A DNA stretch of 64,000 nt, from NCBI GenBank assembly GCA_037957365.1, contig JARHVA010002686.1, forward strand, positions 385,001 to 449,000. The letters run 5' to 3'. This DNA comes from Torreya grandis. Taxonomy: Eukaryota > Streptophyta > Pinopsida > Cupressales > Taxaceae. The position numbers and the translations under genes were made by a program. The number at the start of each line of letters is the position of its first letter. The first letter of the stretch is position 1. The notes beneath the pieces were generated by a model. The model made no database searches, had not been told where the DNA came from, and was given only the letters and a program-made list of their open reading frames with translations. Below, one piece after another: positions 50,224 to 63,248 of the stretch.

Positions 50224-53200
50224 TGTTACATACTGATTTCTCACTAAGTAAATTTATTTAATAATTTTTGGATTTTCTATAGTTGATAATTTGATTTGAT
50301 TATTATTCATTAAGATGTAAGTCATATGTTGTTATAAGATAGTTAAATATTACTTTAGTTTCATATCTCAATTATATGAGTTTAGTTTTATTGTATATCC
50401 TTTACATTACGATCATGTTGATTTATTTTTTTAATAGTATTTCATTATATATATGTCATGGTGTTATGGACTAACTACATTCCTATTATGAGTTGAATGC
50501 AGGAGAGATTCATCCCTTAGAGCATGTTGGAGAGAGAGCATCATCAGAGAGGGTGATGTAGATTGAGGTGTTGGTGGATGACAGAGGAACAACTAGAACC
50601 CATGCACACACCACATTAAATAACACTCATTATGTGCATAATCTGAATGGTTAGCATTAATACATTTTTGATGTTATTTGCATTTAGATAATTGCATGTA
50701 TGTGTTAGCTTAGATTCTTTCTTAGGTGAATTCATCTTATGTGATTATGTTTATGTTGTGGTAATGTCCTCATGGATATGAATGATTTTGAATATGCAAT
50801 TTTTTGTGAATAGTATTTCATATTACCATGTGTAGATTAAACAACATGTCTTAGTATTGATGGGAACATAAGTTAATTATCTTTATGATATTCGAGAAAG
50901 TAATTATAGAGATTAGTGCCTTAAAATAGATATATAACACTATCAATAAATAATAAATTAATATCAATATTTATCATTATCATAATGGTGTTATAATTAG
51001 TTATTGGATTTCAAAGATATTATTGAATTTATATGGTTTAAGTCATTGTGATTATTAAGGCATATTGTAATTAAGTTATTCAAAAAAATATAAATAGGAA
51101 AGAAAACAAAAAAGGGGAATAAAATAAAAGTTAAAGCATATTTAGTCCAAATTATGAAATATAAATTTAGGAAAAAGGAAAAATAACGGGAGGCTTTAGA
51201 AAAAAGAGAAAGTCATTCAATAAAAAGAAATAAAATCATGCAAAGTGGAAAAATAAAGTGGAGGGGCACATCATAAAAGCAAGAATGGAGAACATAAATT
51301 TTTTATTATTATGAGGTATAGTGGAGAAGGAGCTAAGTTGCGTGATAAGGAAAATGAATAGAGGTTGCAAAGAGATGAAGTTTGTATTCATGCCATATTG
51401 CCAGTAATTTGATTATCAAGTAGACCAACCATAAATATTATAATTTTAATTGCCTAAAATATACTCTTCAAAATATTATTTTTGGTTTTGAACTATTAGA
51501 AGTTTTTATTAATTAAATCATGACACTTTGCAATTCTATGTGTGTTGTAATTTTGATTGAACTTGTTACAATATCTAATAATAAAGGTTCCATAATTCAT
51601 ATTATACTGGGGGTGCATAGTCTAGAGTAGAATGGATTACCTGAAATAATATTACATTGGTATAACACATAAATGATGATATCATATGTAATTACACCAT
51701 ACTATATAGTACATTGCTGATCTTAAGAGTATGTATATAGTATAAATATATATAACTTATTAGATGTTAATTATATATACTAAGTTGAATAATACTAGTA
51801 TATACTAATAACAAATATTGACTAAACACTTATTGTTTTAATAAAAGCATAGTATTATTCATTCAGATAATTATTCAAATATTGGATACACTATATAACA
51901 TTATATATACAATAATTAGAATCAATGAAATATTTATAATGGATGGCGTGAACTTGTATATATGTATTTAAGATGGTGACATACTTAAACAATGAACTAC
52001 AAAAATATGAACAGTGTATTGTAGGGAACTTTTGTGTAATGCATCGGATACATATATCAAATAAATATAACAATGGATATAATTATATTACTGATACATA
52101 TATAAAGAGTTGTACATATTCATCAATTGGAAAATATGTTGTATATAAAATATTTGGTTTAATATAAGATTCATAATTAATATAATATAATCAATGATTA
52201 TTCTTATCTAGGTTTGTTTAATAGAGGAGAATAAGAGAAGAACTCTACAATAACGATATGTTCATAAGTAGTGTTTTGAGATTACCATGCTTAGAGAAAT
52301 CACCATACATTGAAGATATCTACATTAAATATATCAAATCATGGTAATTATCTAGAATTAAGTAGTATCAGTGTTATGGCCCCTTAATGAAGCTGAGTAA
52401 TTATATAGCGCTATGGAGTTGAGTAGTTATATAGCGACAAACATAAATATATCAAAGCATGGTAATATATAGAGAATATATGTTCATTCCTAATATATCT
52501 TAGATAGATATATAATTAATATATATAAGTTATGAAAAGAATGATATTACAAAATATAGTGTGCTATAATTACCGTGATATACTAGTAACACATAGAACA
52601 CTATATATATATGTATATATATATAGTGTGCTATAATTACCGTGATATACTAGTAACACATAGAACACTATATATATATATATATATATATAGACACTTC
52701 ACATTTAATAATTGTGTATAGTGATATTATAGAGAGATAACAAGTCTATTTACTCTATATTGACTAAATATATTTGATGTACTAGACTAAATATATTAAG
52801 AGATGTTTTATGACAATATATAGTTAACTAGTATATCAAATATATTATGCTACTAAATGCATTATTAAGTGACTATATTTGATGTATCAACTATTACTAA
52901 ATATATTTTGCACTGTATGTATTTAGTTTAAATATGTGAACTATACCTTTCTCATAGAATTCACTATGATACATATATCACTATCATTATTCTATGAGGT
53001 ATCAGGATTAAAGTGTCATTATACTATTACTTTAGTGTATTTAGATGATCTTCATGATGTGGTATTGAAGTAAACTCTTGATATGACATTATAATTGAAT
53101 ATAACCTATCTTTTTAATGTGAATTAAGATGACTAAGAATATAGAGCTATATACATTTTGAATATATTAGGGTGAAAATATATATAGTTAGGGATAAAAA

Positions 53201-54956
53201 CTATGGAGGAGTATTAAATTATTTAATCCCTTATATTATAAAAGATCATCAATGTATCTTATGAATAGGAAAGTTATAATGGATGTTGAAATCATATAAA
53301 GTCCTTATCTAAAATTTTAGATGATGGTTGAATTTTAATGTATTTATATATTTTTGGGTCTTGTATGTGATAAATAGACTATTCTAGGGTACAAACATAT
53401 AAATGAAGTTTGTGAAGCATTATATGGTGAAATTTTAACTAGAGGTTGATTTTTTCTATTTTGAGAACCAATAGTAAATAATGAGAGTGGAATATTAATA
53501 TAAATAGGTGTATTGACTATAGTACTGAGTTTATATCTTGATGATTCATGAATGTAATGATTGTTTAAATCTTATAAAAACCTTTACTATAATTATAAAT
53601 GACTATTAGTATATATACATTTAATAATGAAAACTTGTGAGTGGTACATATTATGAGTATATTAATATGTAAAAGTGCTAATACATATATAGTATATAAT
53701 AGTGCATCGTGATGTGTGACTATAAGTTATAGTTCTTTTCATTGGTAAAACTAAGTTATAAATTCTTGAATAATGGAAAACTATTTATATATGCATACAA
53801 CCTCCATAAATATGTAATGTGTTGTTTAAATAAAAGATTATGTTTTCATGAAAAGTATAACTTTCTTTATCATGACTGGATATTGAAATTGAGTAGTGTA
53901 TAAATAAAAATGATGGATTATGATTTTATTGCTTGACATAGAATATACCATGTATTTAAATCTACATACAAAAATTAGATTATGTAGTCTAAAAATGGAT
54001 TATACTTGATCAATATAAACTATACTTGTTTACTTATTATTTATATGATAAATCATATTGTGGATATTCATTCATACATTTGGTGGACTAAACATATGCA
54101 TTTTTATTATTCCTATGTTTAACATGTTTTATGCCTACTTTTATGAAGTAATATGTTGGTTATTTGTGTATTAACCAAATTTCACATTTTTAGTACTAAG
54201 TAAGTAGTGAGATGAACTTCACTTACTTATTAGCATCACCAATTTTGGATGAAAGTAACTTGATCAAGTGATGTGTATGAATCTGAATGATCTTGGAGAT
54301 TAATAAATATAGAAAATTTTGGCTAAAGCAATGTTAGTTAGACATTATAATTTCATGTGTATGATTTACATGTTTGTGTGATATCATGCTAAAACATATT
54401 TATTTATGGTACATTACATGTTCTTAGAAATCATACATCACACATGTACTAGCTTAACTCTTTGAATTCATACACCATCAATATATATTCATACACCATA
54501 TGTTTGGGGAATCGATTTTCTTTGGTTGGTGTAAAAAATCACTTAGATGATGCTCTCCCTCACCAGAATAGTACTTATTTGGAGATGACACTTAAGATTT
54601 ACATAGATACTGGAGTTTGGAAAATATTGCTCCATGGAGCCTCGTGTCTTCTACATTATATTGTATTTATTATTATTGAGACATTTTTAGAAGGTATGTA
54701 ATTATCTACTTACTATACCATGATAGCAGTGGTTGCATGTTTATAACAACCATGACTAAAAATCTGTAATTAATTTCTATATTCAATTATTTTTTGTTTT
54801 GATAGTAATCAAATTTAAGTAATTGTTACATGCTTCTCTTATAGTTAAGATAGTGTGTTTTTTTGGATCACTAATTAGATTCTTATAGTTAATCTAATAA
54901 AATAATAAATTAAATGTTTTACATTATTCTAAGTAGATCGCAATAGGGATTTTACA
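50224..54956 (+). repeat. E5 5' LTR, about 4.7 kb
   Basis: It begins TGTTACATACTG. Its first 0.75 kb matches 63249-64000, for example gttgataattt, agagattcatccct, gacagaggaacaactagaa-type text and ttagcattaatacatttttgatgtta. It ends ...GGATTTTACA, two bases before the primer site, as in E2. The middle and right parts have no second copy in the window. Short open frames in it are not recognised. Confidence 0.78.
52555..52692. repeat. 67-bp tandem duplication with (TA)n, hairpin-like
   Basis: Two copies of a unit starting TATAGTGTGCTATAATTACC lie 67 bp apart and are nearly identical. Each unit begins ATAGTGT and ends ACACTAT, so each can fold on itself, and each is followed by a TA tract. Confidence 0.92.
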
Positions 54957-54958
54957 TG

Positions 54959-54970
54959 TGGTATAAGATC
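54959..54970 (+). promoter_or_regulatory. E5 primer binding site
   Basis: TGGTATAAGATC matches TGGTATCAGAGC at 10 of 12 positions and sits two bases after the LTR end ...TTTTACA, the same spacing as in E2. Confidence 0.8.
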
Positions 54971-54971
54971 T

Positions 54972-55184
54972 ATGAATCAAACTCTAGAACATAATGAGTC
55001 CATTAGAGTTTTAGTATCTTTCTATTTACCAGAAAGAAGATTGGTGAAAGCTAGAGTATATGGAGATGATCCTTTAATTGTCAATGATAACCCTCCATTT
55101 GATCCTAATCAATTTATTACTAAGAAATTAAAAAAATTAGATCAGATTCTTATAGATATGAATGAAAACATGTATGTAATTTAA
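54972..55184 (+). pseudogene. E5 gag, N-terminal part
   Basis: The ATG lies one base after the primer site and starts a 70-codon frame beginning MNQTLEHNESIRVLVSFYLP and ending in a charged helical stretch (KKLKKLDQILIDMNENM). The start matches the broken E2 gag start. After the stop the theme resumes near 55290 (GLDRDMKKVNPPQFDGS), where PPxFDG is the usual entry to the gag capsid core, then decays before E6 cuts in at 55556. The role would be capsid; only a fragment remains. Confidence 0.6.
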
Positions 55185-55289
55185 GCCCTAGAGTAGGAAG
55201 TCCATATCCATAAATAAGAACCACACTAGGATAAACCTAAAGAGAATCTCACTAAGCAGGAAAACCTTTAGGATGTGATAACACAGGTA

Positions 55290-55550
55290 GCTATAGGGTT
55301 GGATAGAGATATGAAAAAGGTGAATCCACCTCAATTCGATGGAAGTATTTTTGAGAATATAGTGACATGAAATATTGTACTAATTAAACAAAGTGTATTT
55401 TGGAATTGTAGTTCCTCAATGCAAAATCATGCTAAACCATGATTGGAGTTGTGAGATTAGTATATCCTTATGTATGGCTTGATGACTATTTTAGGTAGTA
55501 GATATCCATGATTCTTGGTCTAATTTGTCTAAGATCCTATTTAATTAAAC
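55290..55550 (+). pseudogene. E5 gag core fragment, cut by E6
   Basis: The plus frame reads GLDRDMKKVNPPQFDGSIF, then an in-frame stop, then SVFWNCSSSMQNHAK. The PPxFDG motif is typical of Ty3/gypsy and related gag. The rest of gag is not seen beyond E6. Confidence 0.5.
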
Positions 55551-55555
55551 CATAT

Positions 55556-56463
55556 TGTTAGGTATAAAATACTTACAAATCCATATCTATTATTAATATA
55601 AACCAGATCTAAAGCTATAAAGTAAAATGCATCACAAAACCATTCCTTAATTCAACATTAATATGAAAGCATAAATGAGAGCAAGATAAAAATAACATAG
55701 ATAACACAGATCTAACATGGTTTACCCAATGTGGGCTACATCCACCAATGAAAATTCTAAAATAAATTAGTAATCTAAAATAATATTACAATGAAATCTC
55801 ACAAAGATAGAAAAATATCTTATAAAAATTGTTGCACAAAAAAATTCACTTTCACCTACACCTGCATAATGTTGTATCTCATAAGTTGCTAAAACACACC
55901 CTGTAATGAACACCTGAACTTTGTAAAACACTAACACTTTGTCTCTGATCCTCAAAGCCACAACTTAAAAATAAACCATCAATCTATAAAGGCCACACCA
56001 CATATTATATATATATGAAAATGAAGAAAATCCATAAAAAGAGGAGTAAATATGTAATGCTTAACCAAGATAAGTATTATCCAACATATGACAACCCTCC
56101 TCCACCTCATCAAGACAATCCAAAATCTCTACCAAGGAGTAATTCACCATTTCCATCTCTCTACCTTCTAAGGGAATATTTTCCCAAAAAAATGTGATCA
56201 CAGTAACTCCACTTAATAAGGAAGGTGTTCCCTTTTCCAAAGAATAACTAGCTTCCTCAAAACAAGGAAGTAAACATGGGAAAAGACATTTAACAACTAA
56301 CTCCATCAAAATATGGAATACATAGAAATTAAGAATACATGAAATATTCCACTCACATATGGAGAACATGAAAATTATGCCCCCCACATCTTTGGATCTC
56401 TTTAATCACCCAAAATTTATTTGTAGGGTCATGTGATAGCCCCAAAGGGCTCCACACTCAACA
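55556..56463 (-). repeat. E6 3' LTR
   Basis: 908 bp, TGTTAGG to CAACA, collinear with 60547-61310. Shared text includes aatatgaaagcataaatgag, caccccaccatcaag-like blocks and tcctcaaaacaaggaagtaa. Confidence 0.88.
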
Positions 56464-56475
56464 ATCTCCCACTTG
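56464..56475 (-). promoter_or_regulatory. E6 polypurine tract
   Basis: The minus strand reads CCAAGTGGGAGAT directly before TGTTGAG, the typical copia GGGAGATTGTTG junction. Confidence 0.85.
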
Positions 56476-56488
56476 GAGACGATTTATC

Positions 56489-57480
56489 CTACACAGAATC
56501 TATCACTGCTCCATGACCACTAAGGCCAACTAAATCTGAGCATAGTCTTGACTTGTTCAATGTGACCATCTTGGTCATCATATCCATAGGATTATAGCTA
56601 GTATAAATCTTCTCTAGCTTCACCAAGTTCTCCTCCAAGGCTATTCTAATGAAGTGATAATGTAACTGAATGTGTTTCATCCTTGAGTAGAAAGCAAAGT
56701 TCTTTGCCAAATGAATAGCACTCTGACTACCACTATGTAGTCTCTCAACTTCTTGCTCATGCCCTAACTCTCAAAATAACTCTTGTAACCAAATCATCTC
56801 CTTTCTAGTCTTTGTGGCAACAACATACTCTGCCTCTGTGGTTGAGAAATCCACAACCTTCTGTATCCTAGAAATCCAACTAACTATTGTATCTCTAATA
56901 GTAAAGATATATCCTATCATAATCCTCCTACTATCAATATCCCTTTCCATATCCAAGTCCACATAACCACACAAAGTGGTATTTTATCCACCATAACATA
57001 ATGAAAAATCAATGGTTCTTCTCAAATATCAAAGAATCCATTTCACTACCTGCCAATCCTCATAACCTATATAACTCATATACCTACTCACAACTCCCAC
57101 TCCACGAGCAATATCTGGCCTATTACAAACCATGGCATACATCAAGCTACCAACTATCGAAGAATAAGGTACCTTGGAAATCTTAAGCTTTTCATCTTTC
57201 ATCTTGAGACACTACACCTTTGATACTCTAAAGTGGCCTACCAAAGGAGTACCAACAAATTTAGCATCCAAAATACTAATCCTTTATAAGACTTTATTCA
57301 CATACTCTAATAGGGATAATACTAACTTCCTCTCCTTCCTATCATGAGTAATCCTCATACCAAGGATTTGCTTTACAACACCCAAATCCTTCATAACAAA
57401 GGAGTCACTAAGTTATTTCTTGAGCATATGAATATGTTGTATGTTCTTTCTTAAAACTAATATGTCATGCACATACAAGT
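56489..57480 (-). pseudogene. E6 RT C-terminal half and RNase H
   Basis: The minus strand, from about 57480 to the stop at 56489, begins with the polymerase block, which reads YVHDI at 57475-57461 where copia RT has YVDD. Then come FVMKDLGVVKQILGMRI, VPYSSIVGSLMYAMVCNRPD near 57150, and RNase H: GYVDLDMERDIDSRR (D), FSTTEAEYVVA near 56835 (E) and the end block HIQLHYHFIRIALE near 56670. Only a few stops interrupt it (for example before NTTLCGYVD). The Asp-to-His change destroys the polymerase site. Confidence 0.85.
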
Positions 57481-58060
57481 ATAAAATAATAAAGGAAGCA
57501 TCATCAAAATGTTTTATTTACATGCAATGGTTAGAATTACACCTTTGATATTCTTGTTCCAACATAAAACAATCAAATTTCTTGTACCATTGAAATTAAG
57601 CTTCTTTAAGGCCATACAAGCTCTTCTTCAATCTGCACACATAGTTCTCCTTCCCTTTGACCTCATATCCCTATGGCTACTTCATATACAACTCTTCATC
57701 TGAATCACCATGAAGAAAAACATTTTTCACAACTAACTATTCTAAGTGCAAATCTTCAACTGCAACTAAACCAAGAACAATCCTAATAGAAGTAATTTTT
57801 ATAATAGGAGATTAAATCTCATCAAAATCAATACCTAATTTTGATACAAACCCCTTGGCCACCAATCTGGCCTTATACCTTTTTCTCCCTTGATCCTCTT
57901 CATTTATTCTAAAGATCCACCTGTTTGGTAACGCACTCTTAGCCTTGGGTAGCCTTACCAAATCCCATGTTTGGTTCTCCATGAGAGATCTATGCTCATC
58001 ATACATGGCTTGTTCCCACTTTAACTTGTCATCTACTTAAATTGCATCCTCATAACATTC
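57481..58060 (-). pseudogene. E6 RT N-terminal half
   Basis: The minus strand gives MYDEHRSLMENQTWDLVRLP, then LPNRWIFRINEEDQG and RYKARLVAKGFVSKLGIDFDE (58006-57812). These are the entry blocks of copia RT (W.L...P.....I..KWVF.....G...RYKARLVAKGF.Q..G.D). They are followed by a broken but readable NVFLHGD, then LKKSLYGLKEA near 57615. Stops include the codon after FDEI. Confidence 0.88.
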
Positions 58061-59330
<1,270 letters not shown>

Positions 59331-60469
59331 AACCTTTGGTAAGTTTCTAAGAAACTGTAGTAAACAATATTGAACATACCTCACTACCCAATTGCCCCAC
59401 TGAAACCAAATTCTATCTCAACAGAGGCACATGTCTAACATCCTTAAGGATCCATGTGTTTCGATTATACATATTAAATAGAATAAAACCTTTCCATACT
59501 ATCTCACATGGTTCATCATCACCAAGATATACATGTCCTATATTCTCTTCAATATAATCAATAAAATAATGCCTATATGGGGTGGAATTAAAAGAAGCCC
59601 CTGAATCTGTTACCCAAGGCTTAAAAATTATCTATAGAAAGAATTTTGTCATCTTGATATGATTTACCTGATGTCACATTTACCTCATTTGTTTCCTCCT
59701 TATTGACATTCTTATCCCAAAGTGACTGACAATCTTTCTTTGAGTGTCCACTCTTCCCACAATGCCAACAAACCATCTTGGATCTAGATCTAGACTTAGA
59801 TCTACCTTTTGACTTTCCTCAGTTGCCTTTGCTCTTGTCCTTTCACCTTCCTCTAGTATCAATGCATATAACATTACCTAAAGAAGATTCACCAATGTTT
59901 TTCCTTCACAAATCCTCGCTAAGGATCCCACCTACAACATCCTCAAAATTCAATCTTCCCTTGGCAGGGACTACATTAATCATAGCCATAACCAAACTAT
60001 CCCAACTATCAAGAAAATAACATAATATTAGCAAAGCTCTAAATTCATCATCAAACTTGATTCAAACAGAAGTCAACATACTTAAAACCATATTAAAATC
60101 ATTTAGATAATTATCTATTTAACCATTCTTAGACATTTTCATGTTAAACAATCTTTTTATAAGAAAATTTTAATTAGAAGCTGAAGGTTTCTCATATAAC
60201 TTCCCAAGTTTATCCATGAGATAGTTTATAGTTATCTAATATGAAATGTTAAATGCAACAAAAGATGTAATGCATAACCGTATATCTCCTAATGCCTTCC
60301 TATCAAGTAATGACCAATCTGCATCACTCATACTTACAGGTTGTCCTCCTTTCCCCTCCAAGGGGAATTGAAGTTCTTTTTAATATAGGTAATCATCCAT
60401 CTGTATTTTACAAAAACAAAAATGCTTACCATCAAAATTCTCAACTTTGAATTCTATATCTTCTCCCAT
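59331..60469 (-). pseudogene. E6 GAG and protease
   Basis: The ATG at 60469 (minus) gives MGEDIEFKVENFDGKHFCFC, a copia-type GAG start (NFDG..F..W). It continues through MDKLGKLYEKPSASN and FDDEFRALLILCYFLDSWD. The CCHC knuckle CWHCGKSGHSKKDC is intact at about 59772-59730. The protease active site PWVTDSGASFNSTP lies near 59615, followed by FNMYNRNTWILKDVRHVPLL and NLVSVGQLGSE. There are a few in-frame stops, for example in the DNF*ALG linker region. The protease DSGA triad is kept. Confidence 0.87.
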
Positions 60470-60532
60470 AGCTCCCACTCAAGTTCATAGCCTTCCTATG
60501 AATTACCACTTCATCAAAACACACAACCAATG

Positions 60533-60544
60533 GCTCTAATACTA
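60533..60544 (-). promoter_or_regulatory. E6 primer binding site
   Basis: The minus strand reads TAGTATTAGAGC followed by CATTGG, two bases after the LTR end CCTAACA. It matches TGGTATCAGAGC at 10 of 12 positions, both differences being transitions. Confidence 0.88.
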
Positions 60545-60546
60545 GT

Positions 60547-61370
60547 TGTTAGGAATAATAAATCCAGATCTAAAGCTATGCAATAAAATGCATCACAAAA
60601 AAATTTCTTAATTCACCATTAATATGAAAGCATAAATGAGAGCAATATAAAAATAACATAGATCTAACATGGTTCACCTAATGTGGGCTACATCCACTAA
60701 TAAAAGTTATAAAGTAAATTAATAATCTAAAATAAGATTACAATAAACTCTCACAAAGATAGAAAATATCTTATCAAAAGTGCCACACAAAAAATTACAC
60801 TTTCACCCACACCTGCACAATGCTATATCTCACAATTTGTTAAACCACACCCTGTAATAAAAAATTGCACTTTGAAAAACACCTGCACTTTGAATCTGAT
60901 CCTCAAAGCCACACCCTACAAACAAACCTTTAACTTATAAAGGTCAATCCACATCATGTGTATATAAGAAAATAAATAAAATCTACAAAATAGGAGAAAA
61001 TATGCAATACTTATCCAAGATAAACATTATCCAACATGTGACAACCCTCCTCCACCTCATCAAGCCTATCCAAAATCTCTCCCAAGGAGGAATTTTCCAT
61101 TTCCATCTCTCCAAGTGCACATTTTTACAAAAGCATGAGATCAAAACTAACTCCAATCAACAAGAAAGGATTTCCCTTTTCCAAAAAACAACTAGCTTCC
61201 TCAAAATAAGGAAGTAAGAATGGGAAAATGCATCTAACAAATAAGTCATGAAATATGAAATACATAGATATTTGGACCACAAGGAATATTCCACTCACGT
61301 GTGGAGAATATAGGTGAGTTATTTCTCTCTCACCCTCTTTTGACATCATTATAAGCCCACTATGTGGATT
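60547..61370 (-). repeat. E6 5' LTR
   Basis: It starts TGTTAGG at 60547 and is clearly collinear with the left LTR to about 61310 (ccactcacgtgtggagaa against ccactcacatatggagaa). The last part differs, so the exact end is uncertain. Confidence 0.82.
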
Positions 61371-61375
61371 CATAT

Positions 61376-62792
61376 TTTCATGATGTTTATTAAGTGTTCC
61401 CTTAATTAGATTTTTTTTTATGAAATGACGTTTTGATAATATTCCCTAGATTTCATGGGATAGTGTCTTCTACTTATTATTAATAGAGAAGTTTTAGGAC
61501 TAGAATGTATTGATATATCTATGTGGTTAATATTTTTCCTTCTAATTGCGGTAAAACATTATGATACTACACACATAGGTTTGGTAAGTGTGTAGTGATT
61601 TTGGCAACTTGGGTTGTGTTGTTTCATTCATACCATGTGAGGGTATTTAAGAGTTTTGTTTTTGATATGATAGTCCACTACTATCCACTTGTGAAACTTG
61701 ACCATATGGAGTGGTGAACATTGACTTTATATTGGTTTTGGATTAAGATTTATAAGGTGATTATAATCATTATGTTTTGGTTCACCCTTGATTAGATTGG
61801 TATTATTCTCATTTTAATTAAAACATGTTTTTAGGAGAAATTTATGTATCTTTTGCCTAGAGAGAGTATGCAATAAGTTATGCATAACATATTGTTAGTC
61901 TAGGGGGTTGAGATTATCTTATAACATGTTATGTAACTAGCAAAGAAAGTGGGGAGGCATTGTCTCACTTTTTCCATTTATAAGGTTGTAAGGATGGTGT
62001 GATCCTTGGACTTTGTTTGTTATGTTAATGTTAACATTATTTCCACCTAATTATGAATATAAAAGAGATGGGTTAAGCTATGAAATTTTATACTAGTTAT
62101 GTTTGGTTAATGATAACTTAATACAATTATGGAATGTTTGTATGATTTTTCTTATGATGGATATTGATACATCTTGAATTATTTATTGTATATCATTGTA
62201 GTCTAGGATTTGTTAATATGGATTTGTGATTCATTGAACCATGTGAAAATTTTGGATATCATTAGGTCATGGAGACTGAAGGGATGAGTGGTGAATTAGG
62301 AATGTGAGTATTAAGAGATGATAGTGGTTCCTATTTAGTCTCACATTGATTTGGTAGATATTGAGTTAGGATATGATAAATGGAGCTTGTCAAATATAGG
62401 ATTTGGTAAGTGTGACTTATCATATTAATTCATATGGTCATACGTATGTATACTGAGCAATGTTTATTCCTTAATTTTGTATACATTGGAAATGTATTAT
62501 TTGAATTTCTTATTCATCATCATACATTTCAATATTTATGTGGAGTAGTGAAGGTATTAACATGTCATACTTATCAGGAGCTATGTAGAGTAGTGATGGT
62601 ATTGACTTATACACATTGCTCTTGCTAGGTTCTCTAAACTCTTTTCCCTAGAATAAGAAAAACACTTTATAGATTAAAGAGGCATGCTGAGGGGATAGAA
62701 GGCTTTTTGTAACTATCCTTGGCTATTTTTTTGGCTTTTATGATGGTTTCATGTGTTTATGGTTGAATATTAAATTTTATAAGTCAAAATAA
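61376..62792 (+). other. E5 interior right of E6, no recognised domain
   Basis: RT, RNase H and the integrase core would be expected here but are not readable in any frame. A 12-bp palindrome (GTTATGCATAAC) lies near 61878, and a partial tandem repeat (gtagtgaaggtatt / gtagtgatggtatt) near 62548-62603. The sequence may be a further insertion or strongly decayed pol. Confidence 0.5.
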
Positions 62793-63160
62793 TTATCATC
62801 GAGATATGTGGGACCCTTCGAGGTGTTAGAAGTGGTCAATCCTATAGCGTATAGGCACGCATTATCTCTAAGACTATCTATATTACCTAATTTATTCCAT
62901 GTTTATTACGATAAAAGTATATAGCTAATCCTTTACATGTGTTGGATTGGAATGATTTTTATGTTTTGGATCTTGGGTTGGTCATGATAGAACCAATCAG
63001 AGTAATTGACACTCACAAAATTTGTTTGTATAATAGAAAGATGTCAAACTACAAGGTCTTGTGGGACCAATACTCTGAGGATAATGCTACTTGGAAGGAC
63101 TATGATTAGTTTCATAGGAGATTTACACATTTTTTTGATTGATTTGATATTTCATACTAT
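62793..63160 (+). pseudogene. E5 integrase C-terminus with chromodomain
   Basis: The plus strand gives RYVGPFEVLEVVNPIAYRHA (near 62795). With small frameshifts, LPNLFHVYYDKSI, HVLDWNDFYVLDLG, IEPIRVIDTH, then RKMSNYKVLWDQYSEDNATW and HRRFTHFF (to about 63145) follow. This is the conserved end of chromovirus pol: the GPF..L......AY.L.LP motif, FHVS linker, and the chromodomain core V.V.W......ATWE. The chromodomain would target integrase to marked chromatin. The frame is broken by at least three indels and stops (the codon after KDYD), so it is inactive. Confidence 0.82.
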
Positions 63161-63233
63161 GTTTTTTTTTGCCAAATAATGTTCTTAATTCAAAACATAT
63201 ATTTAAATAAGCGTAATCATGATGATGACTAGA

Positions 63234-63248
63234 TTTAGGGGGGAATGA
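63234..63248 (+). promoter_or_regulatory. E5 polypurine tract
   Basis: TTTAGGGGGGGAATGA lies directly before the 3' LTR start TGTTACATC, a classical Ty3/gypsy junction. Confidence 0.9.

Noticed and set aside
54462..54701. 79-codon plus-strand frame in the E5 LTR
   Set aside because: No motif, and it lies inside an LTR; probably chance in AT-rich DNA.
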